From Plectrocnemia conspersa (lineage: Eukaryota; Arthropoda; Insecta; Trichoptera; Polycentropodidae), in NCBI GenBank assembly GCA_009617715.1, contig VTFK01000064.1, positions 868,001 to 932,000 on the forward strand: a DNA stretch of 64,000 nt, in the 5' to 3' direction. Positions 48,429 through 58,199 of the stretch are shown piece after piece. How positions within the stretch are numbered: position 1 is the first letter of the stretch; each line of letters starts with the position of its first letter. The notes beneath the pieces were generated by a model. That model was given only the letters and a program-made list of their open reading frames with translations. It was not told the DNA's origin and ran no database searches. The translations under genes were made by a program, and so were the position numbers.

Positions 48429-49245
48429 CTAGCTTTGCTATTGCAAAATAAATTCTATTTAGCGCATAAACTAACAAATAGTCTGGTTTTTAAGGCAACG
48501 TATAATTGATCATGAGAGAAACTGAATTCTCCAAATGCAATCGACATATTTGCAACTATTACGCTTGTGATTTGCTTATCGATAATATAAAGCCAGTTTA
48601 ATTGGAAATTGCAATCGTTGGTTTTAGAATGGCATATCTGTTGGAATCATTGTTATGCATTATAGCAGCACATCTTCTCATTTGAATTTGCAAGTTTAAA
48701 TTTGTGCTTCGATGACATTTTTTAACAATCTATTGACTGCCAATCTGGTACCATTGCAGATACGGGATGGATCAACGTTTATAGTAACAATAATTAAAAC
48801 ACCGATCTTCAAATGTATGATGTGTTGAAGCAATTTAAATCAGCTAAATCAAGTTAATTCAAGAATTAAGTTGGATAATTTACTGCTTAAAAGATGACGT
48901 TAATAACATATACATCCACGTTTTTTGCAGCTATCATTGCACGTTCACTTAACCATTGATGTTTTTTTATAATGTGAGATGTCTTGAAATACCAATCGAG
49001 TTAATTTTTTATTTAAATGTGTGATACTATAAAAATTAGTTGGTAATTTATTGCAGCTTGTTAATTCAACAATCGTAATTTTACCTTTTCCAAAATCCAA
49101 TAATTGTTTTTCAAAACGTTTTGCAATTGTATTAATTTGTCTCCTCAAATTTGATGCTTTTGAACACGCAGCTGGTATTAAACGAAGTATAACAGATATT
49201 GTCTGACGAAAATAACACTTAATTAGGTTTTTTTATATCTTAATA
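48429..49245 (-). pseudogene. Helitron PIF1-type helicase C-terminal relic with a possible 3' end
   Basis: Helitrons are rolling-circle transposons whose Rep-helicase ends in a PIF1-like domain. On the minus strand the family order is kept: FEKQLLDFGKGK (49113-49078) and LPTNF; WLSERAMIAAKNVDV (48955-48911); VNYPT, stop, FLN; LKIGV, then DPSRICNGTRLAVNRLLKNV (48774-48715) and IEAQI; MIPTDMPF, stop, NQRLQFPIKLA; and SHDQLYVAL (48518-48492), the worn F.HGQLYVA.SR motif. At least four stops or shifts are present. About 25 bases beyond the last stop, the strand reads TTTGC aata GCAAA g CTAG followed by T, which fits a Helitron 3' hairpin and CTRR-T terminus, though the stem is short. The Rep domain and 5' end are missing. 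Confidence 0.82.
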
Positions 49246-50284
49246 AATTTGTTATGTTGAAAAACGTTTAATATGTAATTATAGTTATGCATTAAATTTG
49301 GTTACTAAATCGCTTCATTTTAAATATGTATTATGTGGTACATTATATTAATTGAGTAAATGGTTTAGAAGTTTTAGTTTAGATATTAAATTTACTAACT
49401 TTAACACAATATGATAAAATAATTGCCCACTGATCACTTGATTATTATATAACACAATTAAATTATGTTAGATATTATTACACGTTGTGAAGCTACAATA
49501 ATATAAGATTTCAATCGAAATTCTCTAATAATTATTTTCGCTCAGGCGATTCTAATAAATAAGTTATATTTTGAAAAATCGACAATCAATATTTCGTCGA
49601 TTATTAAATTTATTAATTATTTTCGCTACAATGAGTTAGAGTGAAAAGGTATAAGCGTGGATTATGCTTCTGCGAATATACTCAGTGTACTAGTAGGTAA
49701 TAGTAGCAAGTTCTCGACAAAAAGTTAAAGGTCTTGGGGGACTTGTAGGTCGGCGGTCGGCGAATATACGAAATACCAGTACTTGTCTTGAAGGCTTGTT
49801 ACTCAAAACTTTGCCAACAAGAGATTACACACAAACTGCCAATATCGCAGTGGAGATTGTGGGATTTTCCGCAGCGTACTCTCACTTACGCACGTACTCG
49901 GCGTACATATATAAATATTGTATAAGACGGCATTTTTATGAAGGTTTAATTATTATTATTACATTTTCGTGAGAAAAATATCAATAGAAAACATTTGTCC
50001 CTGTAAATCTACAATATTTGAGCAAAATAACAGAAATATATATGTGTTTTTTGTGTATCTGTATTTTACCTACGAAACATATATTGTAAAATTGTATTTT
50101 AAATATGACAGCCTGATGCTAACATTATCAAACTATTCAATAAAACCAATCATTTAAACAGCAAAAAAATATATAAAGTTAAGATATTAAATTATAATTA
50201 GAATAAAAACTACGAATAACAATAAAAAACTAGTGCGCCGCCACCAGTTTATCAATGTCTGACTATATATTTGATATTAGCATT
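49246..50284. other. A+T-rich DNA with a G+C island at 49660-49910
   Basis: The island (ggtcttgggggacttgtagg, ggcggtcggcgaatatacg, cagcgtactctcacttacgc) has no recognised frame. The rest is A+T-rich. Confidence 0.35.
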
Positions 50285-50815
50285 TTAGGGGGCGTAGCCT
50301 TAAGGGTGCTTGACCTCGCGGCCAATGAGACTCTTTGGTGAATCCTATTAGATTGTTTCCTTCTGATGGCTGCTGGTAGATCTTGGCTCTCTGGTCATCT
50401 GCGTCGCTGGCTCTGCTGTCTGGGCCGTCTCTTGTCTCGTGCTTCAGCCGTCTCTTGACCGTCTGCCCTCTCGTCGTCGAAGTCCGGGCTTATATCCTTT
50501 AGAGGGGATGCACGCTAGCTGGCCAATCGAGATTGTGCATCGATCTCCTAGTCAATCGCTGCAGTGGCTTCTTAGAATTCGAGAAATCAGATGTGGATTT
50601 CTGAAAACGAGTTTTTTGCTTGGCTCCAGACTTTTGAATTCTTCGGAAAGGGTTTGCATTGTGGTAATTGATTGACCCGTGTTGTGTGTGGTCAAAATAA
50701 ATTTCTCTTGTGCCATGATGTTTGTCTCATTGTTTATGAATGAACGTTTTTTATCACGGTCAATAACAATGAGACAATGACCCTGTTAAATGTGCTTATA
50801 TGTGTGGTCGCCATA
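50285..50815 (-). mobile_element. Solo LTR (copy G1) with perfect 5-bp target duplication
   Basis: Homologous to 57240-57748. In the minus orientation it starts TATGGCGACCACACATATAA (TGTGGCGACC expected) and ends CTACGCCCCCTAA. It is flanked by gcatt at 50280-50284 and 50816-50820. Shared blocks with G2 include tgtctcattgtt.atgaatg, cttgtgccatgatg, gtcaagagacggctga, cagcagccat/caatc and caccaaagagtct. Compared with G2 it keeps about 200 bases around 50475-50670 that G2 lacks, but has lost the part holding the aataaa signal. Confidence 0.75.
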
Positions 50816-50820
50816 GCATT

Positions 50821-51148
50821 ATTACACCGCGATTTGTTATTTGCTGTCAGTTTATTTTTTATTTACAAATTAAAAACCTTAATAAACCAACGTCTTACTA
50901 AATATAATAAAAATACACCTTGATTATTTTGTACTGTGACCCATAAACTGTGAAAAAGTTTTTGTATCTGCCTTTGCAGTCAGAACTTTTGAGAGCTTAT
51001 ATTGAATTTGAATTACAATTTCTCCCTTCTTAAATATAGTGTTTTTAGTTAAAATATGGTCTTTAACTCAAACGGGTATACTTGTTTTAAAACTATCAAA
51101 TAATCGTTAATTAAAGTCAATTTGGGTAGCGATCAAGTGCTGACGATG
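50821..51148. other. A+T-rich DNA, nothing recognised
   Basis: No supported feature. Confidence 0.4.
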
Positions 51149-52190
51149 TATAGGGGTTCCGAAAAGTAAGCAAAATTTTTGTTTGCTTGCAAAAAACATT
51201 TATTTACAAGATCATTTAAAAAAACCAATTCCATCATTATCAATGACTTTTTGACAACGTGTAGGCAAATTGTGAATTCCCATTTTGCAGAAACTCTTTT
51301 GGTTTTTAAATAAAAAATATTTTTTTTTATCTTGCCATATTTTAATTTTTTTTTCGTAAAGAATGTTCTATTGATCTGAATAAATCGTAATCAGACAATG
51401 CGGTATCTAGTGAATATGGGAAATAAGGTAAAACTTTGAGCTCAACCTTCCTTATTTTTTCTTGAGTTAATTTTGCAGCATGAGGCTTTGCGTTTTCATG
51501 ACTTATTTTTGATCAAAGCAGATTGTTTCTTTCAAAAGTCATGATTCAATCGTTCGAGTTGTTCACAATACACAATCAATGAAACGTTTCTCCATCGATT
51601 ATCACTCTAGAGAAATCTCATCATACTCAAAGAAAGACCTACTTTATTGTTTAGGGTGGTCGAGGGGTTGGAAAGCCATTGTTTTTTCGTACATGATTAT
51701 TGTATAGCACCCACTTCTCATCTCCAGTTACAATACGTAGTAAAAATAGGTCAACTTCAACACGGGATAAGGAATGCACACATGGTACAGCACTAGTCAA
51801 GCGATGTTGCCGATAATTCAGGCGGGACCCAAATTCATTGTTTATGGTCCTTTTTCAAACGGCGTAGATGATCCTGGACTGTAGACCATGGATAGCCAAT
51901 TTTTGTCGATAACTATTTAATATTCTAATGAGGATCTGACTCCACCATTGGTTTCAGAACATCATCGTCTAATTTTTGAGGTCTTACTTTTCGAGCGATG
52001 TCCTTGATATTTCCATTTTTATTTTTTATTTAATAATGATGACACTTGTTTTAAAACATAATTATTTTCAATAGCATGTGTTGCTTCGTTAGCCTTCTTT
52101 CATTGTTCAGGCAAAAACAGCATATAATGGCGCAAATATATCGTAACTGAATTTTTTATAGGAGCCAAATATGATCTTCGAAGATGTTCG
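51149..52190 (-). pseudogene. Dead mariner-family transposase
   Basis: Mariner transposases cut and paste elements into TA sites. The minus strand shows, in order, LDDDVLKPMVESDPH (about 51990-51925), STVQDHLRRL (helix-turn-helix, about 51890-51860), IVTGDEKWVLYNN (51734-51696) with the first catalytic D, HENAKPHAAKLTQEKI (about 51500-51450) and PYSPDTALSDYDLFRS (about 51425-51380) with the final D of the DD34D triad, and LPTR..QKVIDND (51270-51228). Several stops and shifts break it. The left end near 51149 (taggggttccgaaaagtaag) looks like a terminal repeat; its partner on the right is not seen, so the N-terminal end is truncated or too decayed. Confidence 0.82.
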
Positions 52191-52367
52191 TGTTTGTATT
52201 GAGAAATGCATTTTACAATATCTGTCTGTAATTTGTATCCTTCATGACACTTTAAATCACAAAATTCTTAAATTAAGATTTTCAAATTAGACTACCCAAA
52301 TAAATAAATACTCCCACCTAATCGAAAAAGTTTATAAAAGATTATTGAGATATTCTTGTATCACAAC

Positions 52368-52390
52368 GCTTTTCTCTTAAAAGCGTTGGA
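52368..52390. repeat. Perfect 9-bp inverted repeat (hairpin)
   Basis: AACGCTTTT ctctt AAAAGCGTT forms a 9-bp stem with a 5-base loop. It lies in a small mixed-composition patch (52320-52440) downstream of the mariner. Function unknown. Confidence 0.7.
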
Positions 52391-52440
52391 ATACGATTCG
52401 TTGAGTTTCGGCTCCTTAATATTCTGGGATTAATATTAGC

Positions 52441-54312
52441 TATTTGTTATCATACAAGGAGCTGGTCAAGTTTGAATCATTTTATTTTATTATTTCATGA
52501 TTTTTTTTTTTTTTTTTGATGTTTTTTTTTAATCTCACTTGTATTATTTAATTTTAATAAATAAATAATTGACAAGGCATGACTGTGCATATTCAATGTA
52601 TATCTTGCTGTGTATATTGTGAGCTATGTAAATAATCAATTAACAAACAATCAAAGGCACAATTTTAATGCTTAAAATCGTATTATCTGACAAAAATATG
52701 GTCAGCCAATAAATAAAAATATATTATTCAAACCAATCTATATATCGTGCCTTATACAATACCAAATAACACATTTTTTTAAAAAACATTAGGAATCTTA
52801 ATAAAAAATGTGTCAGAACTGAAAATGATTCCAATGAAGCACTTAAACTTTAAAAATTTTAAAATAAAAAAAAAATATTTTTTTAAAATGGTTGCACGTA
52901 CCAAGAATAATTTATTTATAAAGATTGATTTTTTTGTTTAAGTGTGTACATTTGTGACGTTTTCTTGCAATAGTACATCAAATAAAAATTGTGATTATAA
53001 ATATTTAAAAAAAACTGGTATTTCAGCATTATTTTTTGCAAAGAATTTTTTTGATCTAAGCTATGTATTTTGAGTTTTATTAAAATCATTTATTCAAAGA
53101 GTATTATTAAATAATAATCAGATAAAGTAAGACCTAGCAGAGAATTATTATTATTAATATACATGCTAGATAATCAAAGACACTACTAATACGTGTGTGA
53201 ATATAAGCAACGACGTGTTGCTATTGATTTTAAGATATTCCTATTAAGCAAGTGAATTATTATAATTACTTACGTACGCTGAATAGAATACAATATCAGC
53301 AATATCTCACAATTTGCATTTTCAATAACCGATAAAATAGATTTTAAAAAAAGGATGCTATAAAATTGCTGAGTAAACAGTTTTAATAAGTATTATTTTA
53401 CGTAATAATCAAGTAACATAAAAATAATAATTTGATCATTTTCTTACAAAAGGTAAAATGATTTTTTTTTCTTAGAAGGTAACCTTGTCAAGTTTAAAAT
53501 TTTATTATGATTTATTTGCTCTCCCACTGTATCGGCCTTCGTAAATAATAGTATGAGCTATTTCTTATTTTCAACATATTTCCACTGAAATTGTAAATAA
53601 TATATTACGTTAATAAATTACATATTTTACGAATATTAAACATATATTATGTATGTTAAAAGATAAATTACATTTGTGTTTACATGGATTAAATTTTTTT
53701 TTTAAGTCATTACTTTCTTATTAAAATGATTTTAAAAATCATAAACAAAATTAAATTCCATTTAAAGCGTGCAATTTTATTGTGTATTGCATGTTAATAA
53801 AACCGTTTTAAGATTTCGCATTTTTACAAAAATCCCTTCTTTTATTTTTAAATTAAATAAATTATTACAAAAGGTTTGTTTTGTGCTTTTTATATAAAAT
53901 CTCAGAAATCTTTATAATTAAAATAAACTGTTTCACTAATTTTACTTATTTGTTCAATCATATAAATAATTGTTTTAAGCCGCTTCTGCTTCCAGACGCG
54001 TGCGCTTTAAAATGAAATATTCTATGCTTAATTTTTTACTCTGTAAATCGTATCGTTTTCTATGAACGGTGTATTTAATAATACAAGTAAACAAATAAAA
54101 TATTTTTAAATTTAATTATATATACAATTAAATATAAAAATTGGGCTTGCTCGATTTATTTCAATACCAGCAGTAATGAATTTTGTTGTTTTGACCAATG
54201 AAAAATAAGCATTTAAATATAAAACAATATAGCCTACGTATTTAAAGTTAAAAAAAATAAAAATATTTTTTTAATTCAGTACAATTCTGTAATGAATATA
54301 AATATATAATCA
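52441..54312. other. A+T-rich DNA, nothing recognised
   Basis: Includes a poly(T) run at about 52500-52517 and no gene. Confidence 0.4.
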
Positions 54313-54325
54313 AAGCAAGATCTAC

Positions 54326-56220
54326 TACATCTTATCAACTTACGCAAAATTACATTGACCAAAAAACCCAAAATAAAGTAGACCGGGCAATTAAAGATAT
54401 TAGTAAAACTCCAATAGATAAAAAATCCATTAACCAAGTCGGCATATCAGAAATTCTTAGTATTGTTAAACGATTATCAAATAGAAAGGCTCCAGGTATA
54501 GATAAATTAGAGAATATATTGATTAAAAACCTTCCTTTTGTTTGCTTTAAGTACTTAAATAACATTTTTAATTCATGCTTATCTTTTGGATATTTCCCAA
54601 TAATCTGGAAAACGGCAAAAAATTCATCCGATAAAAAAAAAACCTGGCAAAGCAGATAACATACCAATTAACTACCGCCCGATAAGTTTACTTCCCTCAT
54701 TTAGCAAATTATTTGAAAAAAAAATTATATTATCTCGATTAAAGGAATCTCTTAATAGCAAACTCATTAATGAGCAATTTGGTTTCCGCGAAAATCACTC
54801 GACCACGCATCAACTTAATAGATTAACAGAGCACATATCTGCCGATTTTTAATATGAAAAAAAAGTTCTGGTCTTTTATTATTAGATATGGAAAAGGCTT
54901 TTGATACAGTATGGCATGATGGATTAATGTATAAACTTTTAAAATATGAAACTCCCTATTACATTATTCACATGTTACGGTCTTACCTGAAGAATCGAAG
55001 CTATGTTGTTTCGCTAAATAATACATTTTCGACACCGCGTAAAATACCAGCTGGTGTTCCTCAAGGAAGTATACTTGGCCCGTCTCTCTTCATTCTATAT
55101 ACTAATGATATTCCAATGTTAAAAAAAATACTAAACTCTCAATGTACGCTGACGACACTGCAATCCTTACTAGTTCTTATGGTCTTAAACCTATTGCAGT
55201 TAAACTTCAAAAAATCCCTTGAAAACTTAAAAAAAATATTTTATGAAATGGAGAATTAAAATTAATCAAGACAAAACAGAAGCAATAATATTCACTAAAC
55301 GTAGACAACCCTTGCCTGCACCCATTAAAAGTGAACAAGGGCATAACATTGAATGGAGAGCGAGCGTTAAATATCTGGGTATACACCTGGACTCTAGACT
55401 AAAATTCAATAAACATATAACTGAACTCCGGTCGAAAGGGCTCGGCGCCATTGCGGCTCTAAAATCAATATTTAATAGAAAAAGTGCGCAACAATAAAAA
55501 ATAAAATTCTAGTCTATAGACAATTAATCAGACCTGTTTTAACTTACGCTTGTTCAGTGTGGAGTAACGCGAGTAATAGTAATTTTAATAAACTTCAAGT
55601 AATCCAAAATAAAGCCATAAAAATAATTTATAATACACCGTTTTATACTAACCTTAAAAAACTCCACACCAAACATTTAATTCCTACCATTAAAGAATAC
55701 TGTTATTATCAAACCGAAAAAATACTATAAAAAAAAAATCTCGCGAGACCACGCAAAACCCACTAATTTCAAGAATCGGTGATTACGACAAAGCAAAACT
55801 TAAATTTAAATACAAACATAAAATGCCTAAGCACATATTGCTTTGATGCAGTTAAGCTCATCACAGTGTCATCAGTTTCAGGTCTACAGGGCTAGGTTTA
55901 TTTACCTTTGTATGTGTTTTATTTTGTATATTGTGTATTTTGTATAATTTGTTCTTCTCATCTGCTTCATTCTTTTCCAAAATTTTTTTTTTTTTTTTTG
56001 GATTTTTTTTTTAAATTTGTAAAAGGTTTTATGTATTTTTCCTTTAATTTAGTATATTCTCGTATAATTTATTATTCTTTTTATGTTATTGTATAACTTA
56101 ACAATTTGTAAACAATGTAAATGGTTATGAACCAGTATTGTGCATTTAATATATCTGTATGCTATTTTACCTATGTCTATTTAAGAAATAAACTTTTAAA
56201 ATAAAAAAAAAAAAAAAAAA
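54326..56220 (+). mobile_element. 5'-truncated Jockey-type LINE insertion with poly(A) and 13-bp target duplication
   Basis: The insertion is bounded by aagcaagatctac at 54313-54325 and the identical 13-mer at 56221-56233. The 3' end is a pure A tail (about 56201-56220) preceded by an aataaa signal at about 56188. These are the hallmarks of target-primed reverse transcription. The element begins inside ORF2, upstream of the RT palm, so about two thirds or more of a full-length Jockey element is missing. It is the best preserved LINE in the window and probably the youngest. Confidence 0.93.
54340..55735 (+). pseudogene. Jockey-type reverse transcriptase (ORF2, truncated and frameshifted)
   Basis: ORF2 RT copies LINE RNA at the nicked target. 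Motifs in order on the plus strand: LSNRKAPGIDKLENILIK (54475-54528); W.TAK and [20 protein letters not shown] (about 54640-54700); [17 protein letters not shown] (54767-54817); LLLLDMEKAFDTVWHD (motif A, 54872-54920); PAGVPQGSILGPSLFILYTN (motif B, 55049-55108); MYADDTAIL with the catalytic DD (about 55143-55170); WRIKINQDKTEAIIFTKR (about 55251-55304); KYLGIHLDSRLKFNKHI; LIRPVLTYACSVWSN (about 55527-55572); IQNKAIKIIYNTP. Breaks: one-base slip in an A run near 54635, a TAA near 54849, shifts near 55137 and 55235, and another near 55493. Inactive. Confidence 0.9.
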
Positions 56221-56233
56221 AAGCAAGATCTAC

Positions 56234-56640
56234 GAGTAGTTTATAAAAGCTTTACTTCACGCACGTATTGGTATATAATAAACGCAAATATTCTTCATCT
56301 GCGAAAGCAATAAATTATTTCGCGATAGGTACACTTTTGGGTTACCTAGTTTTAGTATAACTGTTGTAATCCAGCGGCTTAAATCTGATCGTGAAGTGAA
56401 TTTTTATTAGCGATACTTAATCCAGTCGTGCTAAACAGTAAAACTGTGGATGACAAATAATTTGAACTTATCGAAGCACTGTGGGGAAAAATTGAAGCCT
56501 TTGAAAATTCTTAACTTTTTTTTATTCCGAAATTCTTTAAAAGGTAAATAAAAGATCCATTACTTATAAAATAATGTATATATTTGTAAGTTGTTTTTGA
56601 GAAACACTTTTTATTATTTTCATTGAAGAATAACGCTTAT
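56234..56640. other. A+T-rich DNA, nothing recognised
   Basis: Continues the pre-insertion locus interrupted by the LINE. No motif. Confidence 0.4.
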
Positions 56641-56644
56641 CTTG

Positions 56645-56925
56645 GTGTCCCAAAATTAACGAACGAAATTAAATTCAACAAACTCTCTTCGCTGTGCATG
56701 GTGATTAGGCATCAGTTGTTGTAATAATAGATTTTTTTAAGCATGGAGACACAGATCTTTTGTGAGTATACGCTGTAAAGAGCTTTTTGAAATTTTTAAT
56801 TCTTGTCTTCCGGGATTTTCACCAACACTCTCACGCACTGCTTCGATATTGACATTTGAACGGCGATATTGACATTTTTAGCGTCTCCAACTGATCCAGT
56901 AAATCCAGTAAAGTTATTCTCTTCG
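56645..56925 (-). pseudogene. Mariner/Tc1-superfamily transposase N-terminal relic
   Basis: The minus strand encodes SNVNIEAVRESVGENPGRQE (56875-56816), then KSSLQRILTKDLCLHA (about 56795-56750), a stop, and QLMPNHHAQRREFVEF (about 56727-56680). This is the DNA-binding helix-turn-helix and linker of a group of insect transposases with the consensus ENI..V..SV..NP..S..RR...L..S..SL.RIL.KDL.LH.YK.QL.QQL.P.DH..RR.F. The catalytic domain is absent. It differs from the mariner at 51 kb. Confidence 0.72.
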
Positions 56926-57239
56926 CAGTTTACGAACTTAAAACCCTATTTTGACCATATTTTGTATTAAATTTTTGAATTTCAGCCTCCAAATTTTCAT
57001 TATATTTGAGATATTGTTAAATAATGAAAATACGTTGTTGTATCGTGTTATAATAAATATTATAAGGGCATACCCTTATCTCTCACTCATTCTCGTCAAT
57101 CAGCACGCGAGCGATCGAGAGGGAAAGTATCTCACAGCCCGCGCCTGGTATTTATATAATATGTCACAAATCAAACACAAATATATTTTGAACGAATATT
57201 TTTAATATAATTTTATTATCACAGATTTTACTTACAATT

Positions 57240-57748
57240 TTAGGGCGGCGTAGCCCTAGAATTGGTTGACCTCGCGGCTAATAAGACTCTTTGGTGAATC
57301 CTATTAGATTGTTTATTAAGTTATAATTACAATTTTTACTATGGACGATTACGGCATGACGTTTCTCGCGATGAAGGTGTTCGTGGCGCAGGTGGTGATG
57401 GCCGTAGATGATGCTTAGGGTTCTTAGGCTGCCTGCGGCAAGTGTCAGGTGTCGGTGTGGGCGCGTGGCTGGTTCCTCCGATTGGCTGCTGGTAGATCTT
57501 GGCTTCTGGTCGTTCGTCTGCGTCACTGGCTCTGCTGTCTGAAGACGTTTCTTGTCTCGTACCTCAGCCGTCTCTTGACCGTCTGCCCTCTCGGGATTCT
57601 CTTAACGATCCGTGTTGTGTGTGGTCAAAGGAAATCCCTCTTGTGCCATGATGTTTGTCTCATTGTTAATGAATGAACGTTTTTGGTCACGGTCATTAAC
57701 AATGAGACAATCGCCCTTTTAAATGTGACTATATGTGTGGTCGCCACA
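57240..57748 (-). mobile_element. Solo LTR (copy G2) with near-perfect 5-bp target duplication
   Basis: Same family as 50285-50815. In the minus orientation it starts TGTGGCGACCACACATATAG and ends CTACGCCGCCCTAA. Flanks caatt (57235-57239) and caaat (57749-57753) agree at 4 of 5. It keeps an aataaa signal (revcomp of tttatt at about 57311) followed by caatctaataggattcacc, a typical R-U5 layout, and about 170 bases around 57310-57480 that G1 lacks. An internal inverted pair of tctcattgttaatga / tcattaacaatgaga lies at 57657-57706. The 82-codon minus frame inside it is not taken as a gene. Confidence 0.75.
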
Positions 57749-57911
57749 CAAATATTGCCTATTAGAAATATGTAAATTGTTGCGATGTTCAAAGGGCTTA
57801 AATCTAATATATTGAAGCAAACTTTGAAAATATTGATATAAAAATTATACAATTTTTTATTTACATAAAAACTTTATCTAAATTTTTTTTTCTGAAGTTC
57901 CTATAAATAAA

Positions 57912-58199
57912 TTAAACTCTATATTTTTTGTATACAAACACTGAATCAACACTAAATGCCTCTTTACTACCGTCTAGCATGTTTCGTCGCTGCATAAACT
58001 TCAACATAAAGCGATTGGCATAATAATCCCCTAACGTATGCAGTGACATGGGTGCGACGTTGTGTGCACTTGTTTCATAGCTTGCGATGAACATAGGTAC
58101 TAGCGTGTCTATTTTAATAGTGCACTTTATCAATGCCAATTTTAGTATGAATTTTGAGTCGTAAAGCTCAAAAACCATCTTCACTAGTGTCTTTTTGTG
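57912..58199 (-). CDS. Unrecognised ORF of about 90-95 codons, complex composition
   Basis: An uninterrupted minus-strand frame runs from an upstream TAA near 58200 to a TAA at 57912-57914. The first ATG gives MVFELYDSKFILKLALIKC at the start and ends near VDSVFVYKKYRV. Residues are well mixed, including IDTLVPMFIASYETSAHN and LGDYYANRFMLKFMQRRNML, and the DNA is richer in G+C than its neighbours. I see no signal peptide, clear transmembrane segment or catalytic motif and do not recognise the family. It sits 160 bases from a solo LTR. It could be an exon or a fragment of an unrecognised mobile element or integrated gene; chance is less likely than for other frames here. Confidence 0.35.
   Translation of the reverse strand, partial: HKKTLVKMVFELYDSKFILKLALIKCTIKIDTLVPMFIASYETSAHNVAPMSLHTLGDYYANRFMLKFMQRRNMLDGSKEAFSVDSVFVYKKYRV

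Noticed and set aside
54350..54667. 105-codon minus-strand frame
   Set aside because: It is the antisense of the Jockey RT coding region; the plus strand carries the conserved RT motifs.
57278..57526. 82-codon minus-strand frame rich in histidine and arginine
   Set aside because: It lies wholly inside the G2 LTR and is absent from the G1 copy, so it is LTR sequence rather than a gene.
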